A stretch of 64,000 bases of DNA from Dallia pectoralis. Its lineage: Eukaryota > Chordata > Actinopteri > Esociformes > Umbridae. The notes under the pieces are model-generated. The model did no database searches, was not told where the DNA came from, and worked only from the letters and a program-made list of their open reading frames with translations. The DNA lies in contig CM055730.1 in the NCBI GenBank assembly GCA_029465975.1, positions 16,252,774 to 16,316,773 of the forward strand, in the 5' to 3' direction. This document shows, piece after piece, positions 1 to 34,929 of this stretch. Made by a program: the position numbers and the translations under genes. The stretch's first letter is position 1. Every line of letters begins with the position of its first letter.

Positions 1-423
1 ACAATTGTAACATTTTCCGTAAATCCGGGTTGGAAGATTCCCGGAATAAGCAGGAAATACAGGAGCCTGTCATCCGGAATTCATATATGAAATGAGTAGG
101 AATCTTAGGGAAAGTCAAAAGAATTGCACATCAAAGAAAGTGTGTAAAGAAATCCCATTATTCAACAACTACGAAGACCATGAAACAAGTGGCTCTGCCA
201 TACCCATCTCTCCACAAGTCTGCTATATCATAAACAAAAATATTTTGCATGCAATGTTCTGTACTGGAGTATTTTCAATTTAATTAGTTAAGCAAGTTTT
301 TGACTCGACAAAACCATAAAAATCCACAATTCTCTTTGTGATTACCAACCATCCCTTTCTATGTGGAGCAAAAAACATTTGCTACAGTAAACCATGTACT
401 AAAGATGTACACAAGACTATATA
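1..423. other. vcl intron sequence, nothing recognised
   Basis: AT-rich, no exon matching the vinculin tail and no repeat recognised. The open frame at 92-283 has no recognisable product. Confidence 0.6.
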
Positions 424-1500
424 ATATATATGAACACTGGTAAGATTATATGACCACTGGTAATAACACTATATGAACACTGGTAATAATATTATATGAC
501 CACTGGTTATAAGATTATATGACCACTGGTATTAAGATTATATGACCACTGGTATTAAGATTATATGACCACTGGTATTAAGATTATATGACCACTGGTA
601 TTAAGATTATATGACCACTGGTATTAAGATTATATGACCACTGGTATTAAGATTATATGACCACTGGTATTAAGATTATATGACCACTGGTATTAAGATT
701 ATATGACCACTGGTAATAACACTATATGACCACTGGTAATAATAGTATATGACCACTGGTAAGATTATATGACCACTGGTAATAATATTATATGACCACT
801 GGTAATAAGATTATATGACCACTGGTAATAACACTATATGACCACTGGTAATAAGATTATATGACCACTGGTAAGATTATATGACCACTGGTAATAATAT
901 TATATGACCATTGACCACTGGTATTAAGATTATATGACCACTGGTATTAAGATTATATGACCACTGGTAATAAGATTATATGACCACTGGTATTAAGATT
1001 ATATGAACACTGGTATTAAGATTATATGAACACTGGTAATAAGATTATCTGACCACTGGTAATAAGATTATATGACCACTGTTAATAAGATTATATGACC
1101 ACTGGTAATAAGATTATATGACCACTAGTAATAAGATTATATGACCACTGTTAATAAGATTATATGACCACTGGTAATAAGATTATATGACCACTGGTAT
1201 TAAGATTTTATGAACACTGGTAATAAGATTATCTGACCACTGGTAATAAGATTATATGACCACTGGTATTAAGATTATATGACCACTGGTAATAAGATTA
1301 TATGACCACTGGTATTAAGATTATATGACCACTGGTATTAAGATTAAATGACCACTGGTATTAAGATTAAATGACCACTGGTATTAAGATTAAATGACCA
1401 CTGGTAATAAGATTAAATGACCACTGGTATTAAGATTATATGACCACTGGTAATAAGATTATATGACCACTGGTAATAAGATTATATGACCACTGGTATG
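424..1500. repeat. 23-bp minisatellite, about 47 units
   Basis: Unit GATTATATGACCACTGGTATTAA with variants (AAT for ATT, AAC for ACC, shortened units). It fills the vcl intron after exon 18 and stops 12 bases short of that exon's donor at 1512. Confidence 0.95.
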
Positions 1501-1512
1501 TGTGGTACCCAC

Positions 1513-23452
<21,940 letters not shown>

Positions 23453-23639
23453 GGTTCAAACTGCTCACACACTGAGATCTGAAACCCTGCTGCTGCAGCC
23501 CTCGCTGGTTAAATCCTGCTCTATCCGTCCGCCGCCTTTACAAGACAATATGACAGGCGGAATCTTTATTTAGTTTGGAGGGAGTCCTCATATGCGTCTC
23601 CCGGTATAAGGACGGTCTACTTGCCCGGGTGTACGCGGC

Positions 23640-23900
23640 TGGTCGTCCGCATCTGCAAGACGCGGAGAATCGGGACAGAACGAACAACCGCTCGCGATCT
23701 CAGCCAATGAATAGCCCGGATCAATCTGCCAACAGGATTGGTGCGCACTGACGTTTTCTCACCACACACGCACACACGCACTCAGACACACACACGCAAA
23801 CACGCACAAACACACACGCGCTGTGCCGCTACCCCGCAGCTGAGAGCTGTTCCCAAATAACGTCATGCATTCTGGTAGCCCAAAAAGGAAAGTGTTGGAG
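23640..23900 (-). promoter_or_regulatory. probable vcl promoter / 5' UTR region
   Basis: About 200-450 bp upstream of the vcl ATG. It contains a CCAAT element in plus orientation (AGCCAATGAAT, near 23701), several CpG-containing stretches and a CRE-like AACGTCATGC near 23858. There is no TATA box at an obvious position. This is inferred from position; the transcription start cannot be seen. Confidence 0.4.
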
Positions 23901-26900
23901 GGAGGTTACCCGGAGATTCCAAGGGGGTGAGAGAAAGAGACGGAGACACCGTTTTTGCAACACATCTCATAGTTAAATGTTAACAAAGTAGACCTTGTAT
24001 AACGTTACTCCGTGTAATATAACCCCCCAGTAGACTTGACCAAGCGAGGGTGTAACAACTTACTCTATCTGATAGAAGTCTAAATGTTATGTTTCAGAGC
24101 TTGAGTCCCAAATGTCATGTCTATATGGACACTGGTTTATACCAGGGCACTAAAAATGCATTGAGGTGCGCAGCTGTCACCTGATCTGGGTTAGCTAGGA
24201 GGGTCAGGACTTGACAGGTCTCCAGCCTGCAGCTTGGGCCATCAGCTCTATAATAAGCACAAGGCCTCTGCAGCTCCTATAGTTGCCCCGGGTTCAATTA
24301 GCTCAGCTATACCTTCTGCAGCCCAGCAACTGAGAGAGAGAATCAAACAGTAACACCTAATGCGCGGCAACCCCACCCAGGTACCTCAGCCCAACTTACT
24401 ATCTGCATGCTGGGCTACTAAGTATTGTCAATCTCTCCAATACAGCAGGTTGTCTCGGTTTTGTCGTAATTAGTCTTCTGTCTCGTTTAAAATCCTCCCG
24501 GTAGATCATTCCCAAATGCCAGGTGTGGGAAATACAAAAAAGTCAAATCAATCTGATTAATGCACATTTTCTGTGGAAGTCAAAAGGTTTGTTTACTACT
24601 TCCTGTTCCGTGTACATGTCTGGTGTGTACGTTGTTTAGATTTTGTCTGCGTGTCTATCGTGCAGTGCCTCTTAGAGGTTCCTCTAAAGCTACAGTTGGA
24701 AACAAGAAACCGTAGTTGGAGCTAGGGGGTATTTATACACTCAGTGGCACTAGTGTGTGATGAGACGATGTGCTTGTTTAAACCAGAAACCAACCAGAAG
24801 TCAAACCCGATTAAAGACAACTAGTAGTACTTGAGCTTGACACCCCCAACCTTTCAATCTCAAGGCAGACAACCAAACTTGCATTTAACGGTTCGTGATG
24901 GTAAATCCTGCTCGTCGACATCAACCTTGGTTGAGTCATACCTTTAACATTGAAACCTCTCTGCTTGGTGCTTAGCCATGGGTTGTGCTCATCAAGCATT
25001 CTCCATAAAATGAGGCAACACTCTAAAGAAACCACAGATAAACACTATAGATACAATTCAAAAACAGTATACCCACTGTGGACACACCCTACACCAAACA
25101 GAAAGTACTCGCTATGGAACAAATAAACACTAAAGACGGTAGCAACAGAAAGACAAACATAGATGCACGCTGGCAAAAAATAAACAGTAGATAAACAAAT
25201 ATGATATACACGACAGAAACAAATAACTCAGGATACAGAAACATTCCAGCTCTATCCAGTCTTATATCCAAGTTGGTTTTTCCTCTCTGTCCTTACAAAG
25301 CTTAGAGACAGAACTCAACCCTCAGACCTTCTCAGAGCCATATAAGGCAAGTGCTCTCAGAGATGCTAACATAAACTAGATCATCGACTCACGTAAACGG
25401 CATCGGCTACTGTAAACTATATTACACTGTTGTAATGATGTGGTGTTCTTTTGACAGTTACCAGTCCCAGTCTCTTCAGTTAATGCAAGTCCAGTAGCAG
25501 CGTATAGATATGTGTGTGTGAGTGTGTACGTATGTGTGTGTGTGGTATGCATGTTTGACACCAACAGCATTTCTTACATTTTGGAAAGATTTCATGCAAT
25601 GATGTCTGTTTATGCAGTTTCTTAGTTTGTTGTGGAGATGGTGAGCTCACAGCAGAGCGTATATGGGGTGAGAATGGGGTCGGGTAGCGATTGGGGGAGT
25701 AAAGTAGTGTGTGCGTGTGAGGAGGAAAGGTTATTAGTAATATGGGACATTGGACAAGAAGGTGACAGGGACATTATAAACAAAAGGGACACACGCCCAG
25801 GAAAAAATATAATGTGTAGCTGTGAAACAAACGGTCTGCTCTTTCCTCTATGAGTTCCCCAGCTTTGTTGCAAAATACACATTTGGTTCTAGAAGATCGT
25901 TTAGGACAATTGTATTTTCTTTTGAGGGTGGTTTGAGTCTGTTAGATAAACTAGTCTTGCACAGTACCTTAGGGACTCATCCACAGCCAGGATAGTTCAA
26001 CCAAACACACTATAGTCAAGACATTAGTACACACATTGACAGTCAAGACATTAGTATTGATACTGCTGGCTGTAATTAGGATTATTATGATAATGAACTT
26101 CATTCATTATCTCATTTTTGTTTTCCTTGTTCTTGAGTTGACAGACAGAATCCTCTAACAATTCTACTGTGGTTTGTCTTTTTGTATTTTGTACAAACTA
26201 CCAATTAAATGTGGATCTCAAAACTAGACCTTCTTTATGGCAGTTTACATAGTTTTGTTACTTAACATGTAAACCTCTTAATTTAGTTATGGAGACAACC
26301 ACACAAGTCAGCATTTACACTTACTCAATGTAGGAACGATCAGCTAAATCATTACTATAAAGGGAAATATTGCATTAGTTTACAAAAGCATTAGCTCACA
26401 AAAGTAAATGGTTGGGGTGTCTGTGGAGTTCTTTTAGACACTCTTTGGAAATGTAGTGTATCTGAAGTCTTCTGAAACTGTTCAAGGGCTTTGTTGGCCA
26501 AGCTTTAAAGGAACGAAAGAACAGCTTTTACTGGGCATGTGAGAGTTACTGTCTGCATGATTTAGATGTCCAAAAGACCAGAGGTAGCAGAAAAAGAACT
26601 TAGGTTCCCTAAAGTAACCAAACTTGAAGTAGGACCCTTGTGTTTTTGCGCCACCTGGTGGTTGAAGCCAGTGCTGGCGGTAAACTTCTGGGAGTATGAG
26701 CATCCGAGGCAGGACAGTTATTATGGACGACAACGATTACGTAACTCCATGACCGCAGTGCACCCGTTTGGCTGTGCGCTGTTTTGTTTATATTTCGTGT
26801 GCGAATCGGTCTCAAATGAGATGCATATATCTTGCCATATAAAACGGAGATTTTACTTTCCGTCAGGAACAAATGTAATCCCAAAGATCATATTCTGCCA

Positions 26901-27200
26901 GCTGCAGATCAGTTTGAATGACTGTGGGCAGTGGGGAACTTTGTCCAAATTATGCTGCCTTTGAGCTGCATGGGACTGGGAAACTTACAGTAGCACCACT
27001 CAAATATATAATGAAAAAGTAGAACGAAACAGGAGTGAACATAAAAGCTTGTTACCAAGAACTATAGATATGCTGATAGTTTTTGCTTTGGGCCTGTTAA
27101 GTATAGGGTTTTGCTGAAACCATGAAGGTAGCATTACACAATGGTGCAAACCAGCTGTTCATTGCATGATGAAAACATGCCCATTTGAGACATATTACAA
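23900..27200. other. vcl-plau intergenic region, no gene recognised
   Basis: No exon, RNA gene or array recognised. A short GT repeat is at about 25510-25545. A CTCF-like GCGCCACCTGGTGG is at 26648-26661. The open frames here (the longest 132 codons near 26566-26964) match nothing I know. Confidence 0.5.
26648..26661. promoter_or_regulatory. CTCF-like motif
   Basis: GCGCCACCTGGTGG differs by one base from the common vertebrate CTCF core GCGCCCCCTGGTGG. It lies between vcl and plau. A second candidate, CCAGCAGGGGGAGC, is at 3817-3830 in vcl intron 12. Motif match only. Confidence 0.35.
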
Positions 27201-27218
27201 TCGTTTCAGAAATTCCAG

Positions 27219-27779
27219 TTTATTAAGAATAAATAAAATTACAATCAAACATGAGTGATCGTACAGAAGAACCTGCTCCTACAATAACACTCAAATCTCA
27301 CATAAAAGAAATAAGTAAACCTGAAAATATTGCTAGATTTCCTTTCCAGTGCTAAAAAATAAACCGCTCATATTAATATAAAAACGATCCATCAAGTACA
27401 ACACTGTGTCCTATATAGTTAAAAAAATAATTTAAAAAACATCCCCATATACAAATTAAATACATTTAACATCGTAAAAAGCAAAAAGTCAGCATTATCA
27501 TTCAGTAACAAAATAGTTTGGCATCAATACGGAACAATCTTTAGTTCCAACCCTTTCTGATTTATCTCTTGGATGTTATAGTGGTTAAATAGCCATATTG
27601 GTACAGTTACACAATGTACGACGTTCAAGTCTTGTTTAGCTTAAAATGCAACTGAATGTGCCAGAAGCAGAGTATTAGCACCCTCTACCCTCCTGAAGGA
27701 TTCCACAATCCAGTACTTTCAGATAGAGATACTACCCCAAATTCCTGCATTGTAGGGTTTTACAATCAAAGTTAAAGGG
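27219..27779 (-). terminator. plau 3' UTR and poly(A) signal
   Basis: Downstream of the plau stop codon the minus strand is AT-rich and without open frames. The AATAAA hexamer at 27224-27219 (TTTATT on plus) is the best poly(A) signal candidate, about 560 bp past the stop. Another lies near 27350 (aaaaaataaacc region, wrong strand), so the end is inferred. Confidence 0.4.
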
Positions 27780-30436
27780 TCATTTCTGAGGGTACATGAC
27801 CCCTGCAGTGTAGACAGAAAGCCCTGTTTTCTCTGAGATCCAGGTGTTGTAGTTGGTGACTCGGGTGTAAATGCCTGGTTTTTTGACACGAGCACAACCT
27901 TCGCCCCAGCTCACCACACCAAAGACAAAGGCACGCCCCCCAGCTTCACACACCAAAGGACCGCCAGAGTCACCCTGTAGACAGGGGAGAATGTTTTTAG
28001 ACACAGCAGTAGAGACTTAGATTAAAAAAAAAAAACCAACCCATACACACCTGACAGGAGTCATTTTTCCAGTCAGGACTCCCGGCACAGAACATGTTTT
28101 TTGTGAGGCTCTTTCCGTAGTATTCCCTTGTCTGACAAACACTCTGAGCCAACAGCGCCACAGTCACTTGACGGAGGTCATTCGAGTACTCCCATGCTCC
28201 TAAACACGAAACAGATGTTTGATATTACGAAGGAAAATAAATTGGGGCGATAGAAGTTGATGCCGCAAACATCCAACAGCTCGTACCAAAACTTGTCTTG
28301 CCGTATCCGGCGGCGGTACAGATGGCCCCAGGGGGCATCATGATGTGAGGAGGGGGCAAACACGCCGTCCTTACAGAGGGGCTACGCGTCGCACACACCC
28401 CATCCTTCTGTCGAAGCTTCAGCAGACCTGTGACACATAATGAGAAATTATACATGCAGCCATTACCCCTTCTTACAGGGAACTCTTTACTATGGTTTTA
28501 ATTGAACAGGGAGTGGACTTACAAACATTATAATAAATCTACCCATACATTCAATTCAGGTGGACATTTTCAATACTGTTCACCAAGTTAGCTGATCCTC
28601 ACTAGCATGATGCTAATGCACCTTATTTAAAGGTCTAATGAGGTCCTGGCAGTTCTAGAATCATAAGAGCCAAGGTAGAGATTCTTGCGTGCGTGTTGGG
28701 GGAAGTGGAACACACAGGCCTGAGCGGAGACCCGCACCTATATCGTTGTTGTAGTTCCCTTCCGTGTTATTGTAGTCCTGGTGTATAATAGACTCTTCAA
28801 CAGAGAACTTCTGCTCTCTGGTGGGGTCATTCCGAACAATGTTGCTTCGCCCAAGATATACAGTCAACCGGCGCCTTGGTGCCCGCATCCCACTGCAAAG
28901 ACACAAAGTATACATGTTAAGACAGCCAGCCTAACAGCCAGAGACAGCCAGACAGACAAACAGAAACAGACAGCAAGACCTACTCTTCATCGATGAGACA
29001 GTGAGCCGCCGTGAGGACCCAGCAGGGGGCAATGAGAGTGCCACCACAGAGGAAATGATCACGTAGGAAAATGGCCACCATCCACGGCTGTGCCTCTACG
29101 GGCACCACAGCCCCGCCCACCACCTTATGCCGCGGCTCCTCTTTTTCTCCACATGTGAGCTCTGGAGCGACACAAACAGACACGCTCAGAACGCTGCCCG
29201 AAACGAGTGCTCATACATCATTACTTATCAGCGTCAAACTCCAAGATCCAACAGTCCATAATTCGTTTATTTTAATTGTCCATCTAAAGTAGGTCAAAAC
29301 ATGTATAGGGTCAGGGTTAAAGGTCATGATTGATGTGGTAAGACTGACCTGTGTCCGTTGGAGTAATCACTGGCACACATTTAGGAATGTCACAGAACTC
29401 CCTGACGATTCTCTCTCCTCTCTTCACACGGCACCATGGTCTTAAACTCTTATCAGGGTTCCTATGGAGCCATTAAATTATATTCATGTTAGGTGGTTTC
29501 ACAGAAAGTCACAAAAAGTCAAGTAGAGGTGTTAAAACATGAAATACCAAAAAAAGTAGTAACTACTACGCAAGCCTCCTGCATTGATATGAAAAACATC
29601 ACACACTTCAGAAAAATCCTGTCCAGCGGTTTAATGCTCTGCTTCCAGTACACAGTCTGCTGCAGTGCGAATTCAAATCTCACCCATTGCTCATTCAGCA
29701 AACTCTTTCGTCACTTTCCTGACTCTTAAAACATTAAGTATCTGACAATGACTAAACGTGATCCCATTACAGACATTTACCCCCCTTATAAAAGTATCAT
29801 ATTCAGAAGTAAGAACAGAAACCAGACCCTAAAGTGAATTAAATGTCTGGAGTGTGTTTACCTGCAATATTTATTATCTCCCAGTTCCAGACTGTTTCCG
29901 ACCGGAGGAAAGTCTTTCCATGGGAGACACTTACGAGCTCGTTCTGAGAACATATTGAAGCCCTTGTAACTTGTCCCATCTCCAACAATACACTCCCTTG
30001 CTGGGTTCACTGCAGATCAGAGAAATTAAGAGAGAGTTTGAGGCAGTTCTATTGATGACAATTAGGAAATAACTGGAGGATAAAAAAGCTTAATGAAGAG
30101 TACCATTGAGTGCCATATAACAAAAAGGGTGGTGTTCAATTGTACAAAAAAAAAAAAATCACCTTTGCGTGTACCCTCTGCAGGCTGGGATCGTTTGCCT
30201 GAGCGCAAACGCCATCCTAACGCCTAAACACAGGAAGCGGTGATTAGGTTTCAAGTGCGAGTGCAACTTGTGTTTTAGATTCTTCAATGGTGTGCTGACA
30301 GGAACTCAAAATGGCACACACCCCCCCAACCAATCTGACCAAACAATGAACACAGAATCACAAGGAAGGTCCTGCTCACCGTTTCAGTGCTGAAGAGGAC
30401 GGTTGCCACTATTGAAAGGATTAGTGACAGGTTCAT
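27780..30436 (-). CDS. plau: urokinase-type plasminogen activator without EGF-like domain
   Basis: Secreted serine protease converting plasminogen to plasmin. Exons: 30380-30436, 30163-30223, 29862-30009, 29349-29461, 28984-29161, 28738-28892, 28287-28427, 28051-28199, 27780-27974. All borders are AG/GT and phases agree; 1197 nt, 398 codons plus TGA. Order: signal peptide (1-19), short basic linker (20-45), kringle (46-117, six Cys), linker, protease. Activation is predicted after Lys139 (RHK|VVGG). The triad is His180 (LTAAHC), Asp236 (NNDIG) and Ser337 (GDSGGP); Asp at DSCQGDSGG gives trypsin-like specificity. No EGF-like (receptor-binding) exon lies between signal peptide and kringle, unlike mammals. 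The kringle plus tandem position with vcl, as in human PLAU-VCL, favours uPA over other kringle proteases. Confidence 0.93.
29349..30009 (-). CDS. plau: plau kringle exons 3-4
   Basis: Exon 3 (29862-30009) and exon 4 (29349-29461) encode one kringle running from ECIVGDGTSYKG through KCLPW and KYCRNPD to RPWC, REFC and IPKC. All six kringle cysteines are present. The domain is about 72 residues, some ten shorter than human uPA kringle, the loss lying in the loop after CLPW. The codon for Arg89 is split across the intron (AG|G). Confidence 0.92.
30163..30436 (-). CDS. plau: plau exons 1-2, signal peptide and short basic linker
   Basis: Exon 1 encodes MNLSLILSIVATVLFSTET, a typical hydrophobic signal peptide. 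Exon 2 (30163-30223) encodes 20 residues, ALGWRLRSGKRSQPAEGTRK, with no cysteine, so it cannot form an EGF fold. In mammals this position carries the growth-factor domain that binds uPAR. Exon 2 is called from AG/GT borders and phase continuity only, so it is less certain than the kringle exons. Confidence 0.75.
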
Positions 30437-30469
30437 ATTTGCTTCTTCTTATCCTTTATGTGCAGTTTC

Positions 30470-30482
30470 TCCTTATATAGGC
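30470..30482 (-). promoter_or_regulatory. TATA box upstream of plau
   Basis: CCTATATAAGG on the minus strand, about 35-45 bp upstream of the plau ATG at 30436. With normal TATA spacing, transcription would begin only a dozen or so bases before the start codon, giving a very short 5' UTR unless another start is used. Mammalian PLAU is also TATA-driven. Confidence 0.55.
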
Positions 30483-33400
30483 AGTGCTGGGCGCTCTGTT
30501 AAAAATAATTTTGGAGAACTCAGCAAATAAACCACAGTGCCAAAAAATGTTCAGTTCCTCAATTAGATGGTTTTGATTCAGTTTGTATCAAACACTTTCA
30601 ACACTAATGTTTCTCCTTAAACATCACCAATTCACTTGCATGTGGCTAATGTTATGTGAGAGGTATTCTTCACGTCACCCACATAGATCTTGGATACACG
30701 ATAGAATAAAAATGCAACACAGGGGCCTGAACTTGGAAACAAGGACCAGGCCGGCACATTGCTGTGTAGTTTTAAACCCGTGACAAGACAAAGACCATAG
30801 GGGAAAAGCCCACAAAATTGTAAAAGTACATAATTACAACAAACATATCTACACCGTGAGAACACAGAACTCTCTCTCTCTTGGTCAAAGAACCACTGTG
30901 TCACTACAAAGTCTCCAAACATCTTATCTGTGTTCGTGGGAATGTAGTTACTGTATCAAAATGAACAGTATCGGGTGTTCCTGTGAATAGGACATTCTTA
31001 CTGACTGAATCCCGATCTATATGATGTGATCTTTGACTCGACAACATGTCATTAAGCTATAACCCATTGACTTCTATCACAAATTTAGGTGTGGGCAACT
31101 CCAGTCCAGTAGGGCAGAATCATTCCTGGTTTTCATCTTCGCCAAATCAGAGATTGAAACCATAGACACCAGGTGAGTGCAATTAACTAACAGATAGAAG
31201 CAAATTAGACAAAATGAATCCAACACATTCACAATCCCTTTTAGCCAAATGCTAATACCTTGCTACAAATCAGGTGATAAAAACAGTTCCCTTTCCATCT
31301 GCAGCAACACAGGTAAATTATTAATGTGACACAGTGTCAAAATCATTACTTAACTGGATACAAGATTCAACTTTTCACACTTGACCCAAAGTACCTACAC
31401 TGCAAACCCTTTTGACAACCCCAAAATACACATGCATAAAATAAGTAGATCCAGTCATTACCTTCAAATTGTAGCTCTATATATTGTTATCTATGTTGGC
31501 GTCTGTAAGTGTAGTAGGGAGCTCTCTGACCTCAGGATCAAATTTTGTCTTTGTCTTTTTTCGTCAAGTCTCCCTTCTTTAAACACAAAGCAGGCGTGGC
31601 TGTGGTGGGGGTGGGCGGGGCTATTTATGTGTTTTTGATATAGGGAGCTTTTTTTTAATGGAACTGAAATCTAAATAATGACTATGAACCAATGACTCAC
31701 CCTCGCTGGCTACACTCAGACTGTCTTTCACAGCTTTGATGCCACACACAGGAAGTGGTCCTAATATAGCAATCGCCTTTTCAAGTCTGAAATAATGAGG
31801 TCACGTACAGCCGCTTTAGGCAAGACAGAACATTACTGCAATGTTTCCGGTGGACACAGCGAAAATTTGCGAATGTTGTGCAGTATAACATAAAATATTT
31901 AATTTCACCTTTGGCTAAAATAGAATGCATGGTTAAACCTGATGGACATCAGTATATTCATTTGTGTTAAAACTATTAATTCCATTAATGAAGATCAATT
32001 TACTGCTGAACAATGCTCTGAACTGCATTGATCGAGAATAAGTAAATAATTAGCATCTTAGAATGCTCCTTTAAAAACGTAAGATGCATTTAGCAGCCCA
32101 CCACTGCTGTTCAACATGGCCCTGCTTAGTATTGCCTAAATGCTTTAAAACTCCAATTAAAGTAAATCTAATTTGAGCTTGTGTGGGTGTGTCCATTTGT
32201 GAGTTTTTATTTGTCACAGGGGGCATTTGTGAAGACCAATAATGTAGTATAATGATTCATCTAGATTCTAAGAATTAGCAACAGTAGTCAACAGAAGAGG
32301 TGGTTCCAGGACATTTGGAACATAAACGGATGTGATGTACCTGCGTGTGGGATGCCAGTATTATCGAAATAGCCTCGGGCAATAGTAAGGCAGTCAGCTG
32401 CAATAGGGTTGTATGTTTGCTCAACCTTTCGGTACCCATTCAACTTGATGTCACATTCAGGAAAAAAAACCTAACCCTAACCTAGTGTATGGAACGCCAT
32501 TTTCTTATCAACAATGAATATTTAATGCGTTAAATTAGAAACCGATTAATGTAGATCTCAAGACAATAGCTGTCAGTAGCCCAGCTGCGGCGCTACCATT
32601 GGGCCTCGGCCCACCCATTTAAGATCCGGGCCCGCCCATTTTGACACAGGCCTAGTGAGTAGTGAGTGATTTATTTTTTTGCTTATTTAACTGGCCCATC
32701 CAGTTTTCTGGAGGCCCACCTACAATCAGTGCAGTAGCCTATCTATAATGACAAAGACCCACACATTTTTGGAAAAAAACCATAAACTGTTATCCTCAAC
32801 TATCCTACTGTGTTTGGTCCCTGGATGGATTCAATAGCCGATGTAAAGTGTAGCAGACATTCGCTCTTTTAGGTCCGCTCCGCGCCCACCAACTAAAAGT
32901 GAGGCGCTACAATTATGACGATGATGGAGGTGTTTTTTTATTCAACTTTTTAAATTAAAAAACTTTTTTTAATTCGCCTTGCTTATTGAGGAAGCAAAAA
33001 TTAACACATTTTGTCTCAAGATGTTGTCCTATTGAATATCTTGCATCAGGTCTTGCGTAAGCGGTTATGTTTTTTATGGTGCAACATTGACACATTTCTC
33101 ATAGTTTTTCTAACCCAAACAAGAATTCACAAATTGCTCTGAGACATTATGTAATCGTGTTCACGTTGCCTGCGGTGGACATTGCAGAGTAACAGTGTGC
33201 CTATAAAGGGGATTTATAAAATTAAAATACTGTGATAATTTACACGTGATATCGTAATGTTAATAATTATTCACTTCCCATGCTATAATCAGGGGAAATC
33301 CAGAGTTGCTGCATCACCTCTTTACATGCATATTAACCTACAATTTTTTTTACATGCATAAAACCTACAAGGTTTAGCTTACTGCAATAATAAAAGGGAA

Positions 33401-33600
33401 GAAATTAAATGTGATGATTTTTTCTAAAATAAAATCTAATCTAAAACTTTTACAATGTCCATCTGGTTTGGGACTTATGGGCAAACAGAGAGATCAGGGT
33501 AAGTGGTTAATCTGGCATAGAAAGTCAAACGAACATTCATTCATCCATTTCTATCAAAAATCATTTGAATAATTCTCCTTCCTCTCCTGTTAGACAGTCA
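30483..33600. other. plau-chuk intergenic, left part
   Basis: No gene recognised. 31088-31230 contains GGTGTGGGCAACTCCAGTCC and ACACCAGGTGAGTGCAATTA, words I associate with a common non-autonomous fish repeat, probably hAT-related and truncated here. 32600-32740 has several GGCCCACCC words of unknown origin. Confidence 0.45.
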
Positions 33601-33601
33601 A

Positions 33602-34241
33602 TATACACTTATGAGCCACAACATTATGACCAGCCACAGGTGAAGCGAATTATGTTGAACTTGACCTTAGAGCACCTGGTTCCGTGAGTCATTTTTACAT
33701 CACGTGGACAGTTGTGTACGCGTGGACCATTTGCCTATGGACGTGATGGCATCAGGATGCATTGTGGGAAGACGACAAGATTGTGTAGGAGGTGCGATGC
33801 TCAGGGCAATGTTCTGCTGGGAAACCCTGGGTTCGGGTATTCATGTGGATGTCTATTTGACATGCGTCACCAACCTACACAGACCAGGTACGCCCCTTTA
33901 TTGTAATGGTATTCCCTGATGGGGAGGACTATTTTAGCAGGATAATGTGGCTTGCCACACTGCACACGTGTTTGGGAATGGTTTGAGGATGAAGAGTTGA
34001 TGAAAGTGTTGCACTGGCCTCCGAAATCCCCAGATCTCAATCTTATTAAGCATCTGTGGAATGTGCTGGACCAACAAGTCTGATCTACGGCGGCTCCACC
34101 TCACAAATTACAGGACTTGAAGGATTTGCTGCAAATGATGCACAACATCTTTATGTTTTGTAGAGTCCATGCGTTGGCAGGCCCACGCTGTTTTGACAGC
34201 ACGCGTAGGATCAACAACATATTAGGCATATTATGACCACA
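33602..34241 (+). mobile_element. Tc1/mariner-type element A, decayed
   Basis: The left end TATACACTTATGAGCCACAA and following CATTATGACC match the terminal repeats of the element at 37779-38104. The interior translates near 33990-34083 as WFEDEELMKVLHW and PPKSPDLNLIKHLWNVLDQ, the conserved C-terminal part of Tc1-type transposase (WPxxSPDLNPIEHLW). Frame changes and stops interrupt it. The right end (TATTAGGCATATTATGACC) is a degenerate form of the inverted repeat. Confidence 0.75.
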
Positions 34242-34436
34242 GTAAAGATGAGCCAGTAACTGGTGATCACGGTTCGAATGGGACATTTTATATCCCGTAT
34301 CTCTGCTGTGTGCCCTATCCATGACGTTAAAAATGCCTGAGAAGCCCAGTAACGTCATGTGCTCTGGTCTGATAGTGAGAGGGACATAGATAATGGGCAG
34401 CACACTGTCTGCATATGAACATACGTCAGTGGAACA

Positions 34437-34925
34437 ATGGACCAAACTGCTGTACCAATCTGCTGTACCAATCTGCTGTACCAATCTGCTGTACCAAACT
34501 GCTGTACCAAACTGCTGTACCAAACTGCTGTACCAAACTGCTGTACCAAACTGCTGTACCAAACTGCTGTACCAAACTGCTGTACCAAACTGCTGTACCA
34601 AACTGCTGTACCAAACTGCTGTATCAAACTGCTGTATCAAACTGCTGTATCAAACTGCTGTATCAAACTGCTGTATCAATATGCTGTACCAAACTGCTGT
34701 ACCAAACTGCTGTACCAAACTGCCGTATCAAACTGCCGTACCAAACTGCCGTACCAAACTGCCGTACCAAACTGCCGTATCAAACTGCCGTACCAAACTG
34801 CTGTATCAAACTGCTGTATCAAACTGCTGTACCAAACTACCGTATCAACCTGCTTTATCCAACTGCTGCATCAAACTGCTGCATTAAACTGCTGTATCAA
34901 ACTCCTGTATCAAACTGCTGTACCT
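34437..34925. repeat. 13-bp minisatellite, about 37 units
   Basis: Unit CCAAACTGCTGTA with T/C variants (TGCTGTATCAAAC, TGCCGTACC). Thirteen is not a multiple of three, so all frames on both strands read through it and give spurious repetitive ORFs. Confidence 0.95.
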
Positions 34926-34929
34926 CTAA

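Noticed and set aside
24280..24310. tRNA B-box-like GGGTTCAATTAG
   Set aside because: No matching A box or cloverleaf could be drawn around it.
26566..26964. 132-codon ORF in the vcl-plau spacer
   Set aside because: No recognisable domain and no splice or promoter context; opposing frames are equally open.
29019..29030. CTCF-like CCAGCAGGGGGC
   Set aside because: It lies in plau exon 5 and is explained by codons for the conserved protease APCWVL.
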